From a bacterium (GTDB taxonomy: Bacteria > Desulfobacterota > GWC2-55-46 > S146-80 > JALXFI01), in the NCBI GenBank assembly GCA_027069035.1, contig JALXFI010000005.1, positions 1 through 9,464 on the forward strand: 9,464 nt of DNA, written 5' to 3'. The notes below the pieces were generated by a model. It was not told the origin of the DNA and did no database searches. It saw only the letters and a program-made list of their open reading frames with translations. Each line of letters starts with the position of its first letter. Positions within the stretch are counted from its first letter, which is position 1. The position numbers were made by a program, and so were the translations under genes. This document shows positions 6,461-9,464 of this stretch, piece after piece.

Positions 6461-7147
6461 TTAAAAATTCACCCCCACATAAGCGCCATATGTCAAATAA
6501 TCAACCTCTGTGTCATCCAGAGAGGTTCCCTGTATATCACCGCCTGTAAACCCTAATGCGTTGGTATATCTGATATCAAGACCAATACTAACAAGAGGCG
6601 TTACCACATACTCGATTCCAACTGCATGGTGCAGACCGATGTCAAGATATGTGGTGGTGTTGGAGGGCGGGCTGTTGACCATAAATGCCAGGCCAATCGG
6701 GATAATCCATGGTCTTACTGGACCGAATTGTTCAAAGCGATACTTTGGGGCAATAACTACATTCAACTCGGCAATTTGAGTCTCTGCATACAATGTAGAT
6801 CCGGTGGCAACGGTGCCTACAGCGCTTACCACCCTTTTATTTGAAAACTGGGCATATTCCACCATAACCTCTCCAAGAAGACTTCCCGGACCAAGTTTTG
6901 TAAGTGGAATATCAAGCCCGGCGCCCACATACCAATCTCCATTGTCATCATTTGAAGGGGTAACGGATATAGGCTCAGTATCCGTAAAGAGTTCATGCCC
7001 CCTGTCATTGGATAGATGCGTTGCGCCTCCCCTAAAGAATACCTGTCCCCCAAGCTGACCTGCAAAAACGCTTACTGCATTAAACATAATTAACACCACT
7101 GTAATTACGATACTACTACATACAAATTTCTTCTTAAAAATATCCAT
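6461..7147 (-). CDS. Outer-membrane beta-barrel protein, function unknown
   Basis: This 228-aa protein has a clear Sec signal peptide: KKK near the start, a hydrophobic stretch to about residue 27, and a likely cut after A29 (VSVFA|GQ). The rest alternates polar and hydrophobic residues, is rich in Gly, Tyr and Thr, and ends ...YLTYGAYVGVNF. The terminal Phe is the usual insertion signal of outer-membrane barrels. The size fits an OmpA-like or OmpW-like eight-stranded barrel, but I see no family-specific motif and give no substrate. The start ATG 7145-7147 follows a GGAGGGAG site. It is the first gene of the same-strand block leading into ctaB and the oxidase genes; with a 75-bp gap and no obvious terminator, read-through is possible. 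Confidence 0.8.
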   Translation of the reverse strand: MDIFKKKFVCSSIVITVVLIMFNAVSVFAGQLGGQVFFRGGATHLSNDRGHELFTDTEPISVTPSNDDNGDWYVGAGLDIPLTKLGPGSLLGEVMVEYAQFSNKRVVSAVGTVATGSTLYAETQIAELNVVIAPKYRFEQFGPVRPWIIPIGLAFMVNSPPSNTTTYLDIGLHHAVGIEYVVTPLVSIGLDIRYTNALGFTGGDIQGTSLDDTEVDYLTYGAYVGVNF

Positions 7148-7284
7148 ACTCTCCCTCCAGCTTTAAGGTTGACCGATTTAACTGATTTAATGGTTACTAA
7201 AATTCCTTCCCTAATCACTTTTCACCCCCTTTACGTTTTTGATAATGACTTGGTATTATTATGTGGTACTAAAATTCTAAAATG

Positions 7285-7335
7285 ACAAAGAGGGATGAAG
7301 CAGCCCTTTATCCAACCCCTTCATCCCTTCTTTGT
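7285..7335. repeat. Long stem-loop in the OMP/oxidase leader region
   Basis: ACAAAG-AGGGATGAAG (7285-7300) pairs with CTTCATCCCT-T-CTTTGT (7319-7335), giving a 16-bp stem interrupted by one bulged T, around an 18-nt loop. In minus-strand RNA the stem is followed by CATTTTAGAATTTT, a broken U-rich run. It could be a terminator or attenuator for transcription towards the OMP gene, or the footprint of a regulator or small mobile element. Which strand uses it is unknown. Confidence 0.5.
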
Positions 7336-7336
7336 T

Positions 7337-7361
7337 GGTAGGAGGTTGACCTCTACCTTTT
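7337..7361 (+). terminator. Hairpin with short T-tract (terminator-like)
   Basis: GGTAGGAGGT-TG-ACCTCTACC forms a 9-bp stem with one bulged G, followed by TTTT on the plus strand. The shape is that of an intrinsic terminator for plus-strand transcription, yet no plus-strand gene precedes it. The T-tract is short. In minus-strand RNA it would be a plain hairpin just upstream of the larger stem-loop. Confidence 0.35.
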
Positions 7362-7587
7362 GGAGGATGTGCCCGTGCCAGAGAGCACTTAAATCTCTCC
7401 ACCTTACTTAACAAAAACTTAATACAGCAAAACGCATGCCACTAAAATATTTATAATAATTTCAATATCTTAAACAAAAAAAGATATCTGATTGTTTATC
7501 TATCTGCGGCAGGATGGTCTTTAACATTATTACATCTCGATATTTTTAATGTAAAAAAAGGGATAAGAAGCAAATATACAACATTGC

Positions 7588-7641
7588 CTCATGTGGCAGA
7601 TATGTACGAAGAATCGGTGCCGTAAAGAAAACCCCATCCCT
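7588..7641. repeat. Degenerate repeat copy B (upstream of Fic gene)
   Basis: This 54-bp segment matches the one at 747-801 at both ends (CTCATG..GCAG and ACCCCATCCCT) and, with gaps, in the middle. Both copies have the same orientation and lie outside the OMP-ctaB-cox block, about 6.8 kb apart. The relationship is tentative. Confidence 0.25.
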
Positions 7642-7676
7642 ACAAGGTTTTTTCTACAGGCTCGTTCGCTTACCAA

Positions 7677-7704
7677 ATGATACGCTAAGGAATTTGCGTA
7701 TCAT
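7677..7704. promoter_or_regulatory. Inverted repeat upstream of the Fic promoter
   Basis: ATGATACGC (7677-7685) and GCGTATCAT (7696-7704) are perfect 9-bp arms around a 10-bp centre. The repeat ends 6 bp before the -35 box of the Fic promoter. Its GATAC core recurs in a second inverted repeat over the -10 region, so the pair looks like operators for a dimeric DNA-binding protein. Confidence 0.55.
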
Positions 7705-7710
7705 AAATGA

Positions 7711-7739
7711 TTGACAAAAGATATTCTGTATCTTAAAAT
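7711..7739 (+). promoter_or_regulatory. Near-consensus sigma70 promoter of the Fic gene
   Basis: TTGACA (7711-7716), a 17-bp spacer, then TAAAAT (7734-7739): a perfect -35 and a 5-of-6 -10 at optimal spacing. Transcription would begin near 7746, about 19 nt before ATG 7765. This explains why the TTG at 7711 looks like a start codon but is more likely the first bases of the -35 box. Confidence 0.7.
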
Positions 7740-7754
7740 AAGTCAAAAAGATAC
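7728..7754. promoter_or_regulatory. Inverted repeat over the Fic -10 and transcript start
   Basis: GTATCTT (7728-7734) and AAGATAC (7748-7754) are perfect 7-bp arms with a 13-bp centre that contains the -10 box and probable start site. A protein bound here would block transcription. The GATAC/GTATC core is shared with the repeat at 7677-7704. Confidence 0.5.
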
Positions 7755-7764
7755 GGAAACGACT

Positions 7765-8898
7765 ATGCCAAATCCTTTTGTCCCACCGGAATTACCACTC
7801 CAAAATATCGCCTGGGAAGACCTGCTGCCAAGCATCATCAAGGCAAATACTGCCTTGGCAAATTTCAACACTCTTCTTGAAACCATACGGAATCCTTTAA
7901 TATTCTTAAATCCTCTCATGACGCAAGAGGCTGTGTTGTCCTCTCGTATTGAGGGAACACAAGCATCTTTCAGTGAAATACTCGAATATGATGCCGCCCC
8001 AAAAAGAACCAAAGAAAATTATAACGACATCGAAGAAGTAATAAATTACAGGGAGGCATTGAGATATTCTGAGGCAGATCTAATCAAACGTCCTATCTGC
8101 CTGAATCTCATCAGGGAAATTCATGTCATCTTGCTAAAAGGCATCAGAGGTGAAAATAAGGCAAGAGGGGAATTCAGAAAGATTCAAAATTGGATTGGTC
8201 CGCCAGGCTCTAAAATTGAAACGGCTTCATTCGTACCACCATCACCGGAAAATTTACTTAAATACTTGTCAAATTGGGAAAAATATTGCCACTATGAGGA
8301 AAAGGACAGGCTTGTTCAGTTAGCCGTCATTCACGCACAATTTGAAATTATCCATCCGTTCTTGGACGGTAACGGCAGAGTTGGAAGAATCATCATTCCT
8401 TTGTTCTTGAAAGAGAAGGCTCTGCTTAAATACCCATCGTTATATGTCAGCGAATTTTTTGAGAAAAACAGAAAAGAATATTATCAAAAGTTACTAAATA
8501 TCACAGAAAAAGGTGATTGGAACAATTGGATTAAATATTTTCTTTTGGCTGTAACAACTCAGGCTGAAACCAATGCAAAGCGAGCAAAGCAGGTGGCAAG
8601 CCTATATGAAGAACTAAAACATACCATTTATCAGGTTACAAAAACAAAGAATTCAATCCGGATTCAAGATTTTTTGTTTTCAAAAATTATGTTTCAAACT
8701 CCCGACTTTACGAAGGCATCAGGTTTGTCAAAACCACATGCCGCAAGAGTTCTTAAAAACCTCATGCAACATGATATTGTAAAAATAATCTCACCGGCCA
8801 AAGGGAGAACGCCGGCTCTTTATAGTTTTACCGACCTTATGGAAATAATAGAAAGTGAACACAGGCGCTACAGCGGACGCCGAAAAAGGCGCCGCTGA
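7765..8898 (+). CDS. Fic-domain protein, class II AMP-transferase with C-terminal winged helix
   Basis: Fic enzymes usually transfer AMP from ATP to a Ser, Thr or Tyr of a target protein. I start at ATG 7765-7767 (377 aa): MPNPFVPPELPL matches the usual N-terminus of Fic_N-type proteins, a weak CGGAAA precedes it, and the upstream TTG lies inside the -35 box. Order: Fic_N region (about 1-90) with the autoinhibitory motif S59-xxx-E63-G64 (SSRIEG, class II); Fic core with the flap (about GEFRKIQNWIG, 135-145) and a complete catalytic motif HPFLDGNGRVGR at 197-208; a C-terminal winged-helix domain (about 300-357). It ends in an arginine-rich tail, RRYSGRRKRRR. All catalytic residues are present, so it should be active. 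The winged helix and the inverted repeats at its promoter suggest self-regulation (inference). Target unknown. Confidence 0.93.
   Translation: MPNPFVPPELPLQNIAWEDLLPSIIKANTALANFNTLLETIRNPLIFLNPLMTQEAVLSSRIEGTQASFSEILEYDAAPKRTKENYNDIEEVINYREALRYSEADLIKRPICLNLIREIHVILLKGIRGENKARGEFRKIQNWIGPPGSKIETASFVPPSPENLLKYLSNWEKYCHYEEKDRLVQLAVIHAQFEIIHPFLDGNGRVGRIIIPLFLKEKALLKYPSLYVSEFFEKNRKEYYQKLLNITEKGDWNNWIKYFLLAVTTQAETNAKRAKQVASLYEELKHTIYQVTKTKNSIRIQDFLFSKIMFQTPDFTKASGLSKPHAARVLKNLMQHDIVKIISPAKGRTPALYSFTDLMEIIESEHRRYSGRRKRRR
8871..8897. repeat. GC-rich hairpin at the 3' end of the Fic gene
   Basis: CAGCGG-A-CGCC (8871-8881) pairs with GGCGCCGCTG (8888-8897) around GAAAAA, a 10-bp stem with one bulge that overlaps the stop codon. 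It is far more GC-rich than the gene around it and encodes the arginine-rich tail. No T-tract follows, so it is not a standard terminator. Confidence 0.45.
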
Positions 8899-8935
8899 GC
8901 TAATCCATTATCCAGATAAATTTCTAATAAAATCT

Positions 8936-8959
8936 TGCTATACTATACATAGTATAGCA
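8936..8959. promoter_or_regulatory. 24-bp palindromic operator of a toxin gene
   Basis: TGCTATACTAT-AC-ATAGTATAGCA has perfect 11-bp arms and ends 10 bp before the ATG of the toxin remnant. It contains TATACT, a possible -10. Palindromes at this position are typical operators bound by antitoxin or toxin-antitoxin complexes. It remains perfect although the toxin behind it is broken. Confidence 0.6.
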
Positions 8960-8969
8960 TATTATTAGT

Positions 8970-9113
8970 ATGTGGGAAATATACGAACATAATTCATTAA
9001 TCAAGAAACTTTCAAAACTTCCAAAAAAGATTTTAAAAAAATATGAAAAATGGAAGGATATTGTCACTATCTCTGGACCTGAAGGATTAAGATTAATTAA
9101 ATATTTTTATTAA
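8970..9113 (+). pseudogene. RelE-like toxin, N-terminal half only
   Basis: This frame encodes 47 aa beginning MWEIYEHNSLIKKLSKLPKK and continuing with KYEKWKDIV, then SGPEGLRLIK, before ending Y-F-Y-stop. The order matches the N-terminal half of a RelE/HigB-like mRNA interferase family (M-W-E-[VI]-x-E-H..LPK..KYE.WK.IV..SGP.GLR.IKGF). Full members continue for roughly another 40 residues with a conserved GF.DE..GxW..RSSRL region carrying catalytic residues; none of it is present in any frame downstream. The homology stops at about 9101. No antitoxin gene follows. It should be inactive. The upstream palindrome and start codon are intact, so a short peptide might still be made. Confidence 0.65.
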
Positions 9114-9176
9114 AGGATTTGGAATGTCTTTTAGATTTTTTAAAGCAGACTTTTCGATTAAGATCTGATATTTCAA
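9093..9176 (-). pseudogene. RelE/ParE-like toxin, N-terminal fragment
   Basis: On the minus strand, a TTG at 9174-9176 opens a 27-codon frame, (M)KYQILIEKSALKNLKDIP followed by NP and then an unrelated LIKIFN tail to a stop at 9093. The YxILIEKSALKxLKxIP pattern is the first strand and helix of RelE/ParE superfamily toxins, which are normally about 85-100 aa. Homology ends near 9114, exactly where the opposing plus-strand toxin fragment also ends. It lies 11 bp after the antitoxin remnant on the same strand, the usual antitoxin-then-toxin order. No ATG is seen, so the start may also be damaged. Confidence 0.6.
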
Positions 9177-9187
9177 TTTTATCAATC

Positions 9188-9325
9188 TTATTTAATATCC
9201 TTTAGAACTTCACTAAAAGGAACAAATTTTAATTTTTTTGATTTTGCCTTGTCATAAACTCGGATTTCTTCAAGCTCTTCAATAATCTTCTGGCAGTTTG
9301 AGTTTAAAAAAGTGTTCGAGTAGTG
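9188..9325 (-). pseudogene. Antitoxin, C-terminal half only
   Basis: The frame is open on the minus strand from after a TGA (9326-9328) to TAA 9188-9190, but it has no ATG. The recognisable part starts about 9292: QKIIEELEEIRVYDKAKS, then KKLKFVPFSEVLKDIK. The ELEEIRxYDxAKxS....PFxEVxxxI pattern is the C-terminal, toxin-binding part of Phd/RelB-like antitoxins paired with RelE toxins. The N-terminal DNA-binding half is missing; the preceding codons (HYSNTFLNSNC) do not resemble it. With the toxin fragment behind it, this is a module broken at both ends. Confidence 0.6.
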
Positions 9326-9362
9326 TCAATATTTTTCTATTTACGATTTGGATGAAAACTAT

Positions 9363-9464
9363 TTAATCAAATCTTAAGGCTTTGCCGTCCATCCCACCCG
9401 CTTTTATCCCGAAGATGGATAGTATGCTGGGGGCAATATCCATTATAGACAGGTCCTGCTGCGG
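9363..9464 (-). CDS. C-terminus of a phosphodiesterase/alkaline-phosphatase-like protein
   Basis: The last 33 codons of a minus-strand gene enter from the right edge and end at TAA 9363-9365. The peptide reads DLSIMDIAPSILSIFGI, then KAGGMDGKALRFD. The pattern DIAPTIL.LFGI....MDGK.L is the usual C-terminal end of type I phosphodiesterase/nucleotide pyrophosphatase, sulfatase-like and related alkaline-phosphatase superfamily enzymes, where the aspartate-containing segment closes the metalloenzyme domain. The active-site Thr/Ser and metal ligands lie outside the window, so the exact member cannot be named. It appears intact at this end and precedes the antitoxin remnant by about 40 bp on the same strand. 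Confidence 0.65.
   Translation of the reverse strand, partial: PQQDLSIMDIAPSILSIFGIKAGGMDGKALRFD

Larger units (their letters stand above)
7148..7764. other. Divergent intergenic region between OMP and Fic genes
   Basis: This 617-bp region has no credible gene on either strand. From left: a 10-bp direct repeat ACTAAAATTC (7196-7205 and 7268-7277) in the OMP leader; a weak minus-strand promoter possibility, TTGTCA (7283-7288) and CATAAT (7258-7263), with a long 19-nt spacer; two stem-loops (7285-7361); an AT-rich stretch with a 7-bp inverted repeat (ATATCTT/AAGATAT, 7465-7487); repeat copy B; then the Fic promoter and its inverted repeats. The separate entries give details. Confidence 0.7.

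Noticed and set aside
6510..7065. Several frames on both strands over the outer-membrane gene
   Set aside because: They overlap the frame with a signal peptide, good ribosome site and terminal Phe, and have no recognisable content.
7337..7361. Terminator for the Fic transcript or the OMP operon
   Set aside because: The T-tract is on the plus strand, upstream of Fic and with no plus-strand gene before it, so it does not end either gene; kept only as a terminator-like hairpin.
7360..7660. CRISPR array, tRNA or small gene in the AT-rich stretch
   Set aside because: No regular repeat-spacer pattern, no cloverleaf and no reading frame of useful length with a ribosome site.

Overview
This window reads as chromosomal DNA of a Gram-negative, respiring bacterium, moderately AT-rich by eye. 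It encodes an outer-membrane beta-barrel protein with a signal peptide and a proton-pumping haem-copper oxidase of the caa3 type. An affiliation near Nitrospirota or Desulfobacterota would fit the A2-like oxidase, the cytochrome c-fused subunit II and the toxin families, but this is inference and no marker gene settles it.

Layout from left to right. Positions 1-633 (minus strand) hold a bacteriohemerythrin gene followed 30 bp later by the start of a small IS3-OrfA-like helix-turn-helix protein that runs off the window. Positions 634-989 are non-coding, with a hemerythrin promoter candidate and two inverted repeats. Positions 990-7147 (minus strand) are one co-oriented block, transcribed as outer-membrane protein, ctaB (haem O synthase), coxC (subunit III), sco (CuA-site copper chaperone), coxB (subunit II with fused cytochrome c), coxA (subunit I). 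Spacings within coxC-sco-coxB-coxA are short and each gene has a strong AGGAGG-like ribosome site, so this is very likely an operon. It encodes the three core subunits, the copper-loading factor and the first step of haem tailoring. No coxD (subunit IV) or ctaA is present here.

Positions 7148-7764 are a divergent intergenic region. It holds two strong stem-loops near the outer-membrane gene, an AT-rich stretch, and a near-consensus sigma70 promoter bracketed by inverted repeats in front of a plus-strand Fic gene. The Fic protein (7765-8898) is a complete class II Fic AMP-transferase with an N-terminal inhibitory motif, the full HPFxxGNGRxGR core and a C-terminal winged helix that could bind those repeats.

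Positions 8899-9464 are a graveyard of toxin-antitoxin genes. A plus-strand RelE-like toxin keeps only its N-terminal half and a perfect 24-bp palindromic operator. It runs head-on into the N-terminal piece of a second RelE/ParE-like toxin on the minus strand, which is preceded by the C-terminal half of its antitoxin. At the right edge is the C-terminus of a minus-strand phosphodiesterase/alkaline-phosphatase-like protein.

The points most worth checking are the head-to-head toxin fusion, the Fic promoter/operator, the missing iron-ligand histidine in the hemerythrin, and departures from the usual residues in the oxidase (YAHPAV in subunit I; Tyr/Phe in place of the Trp pair in subunit II). 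I found no clearly new multi-gene system. The rest is a well-formed respiratory operon next to a decayed accessory region.
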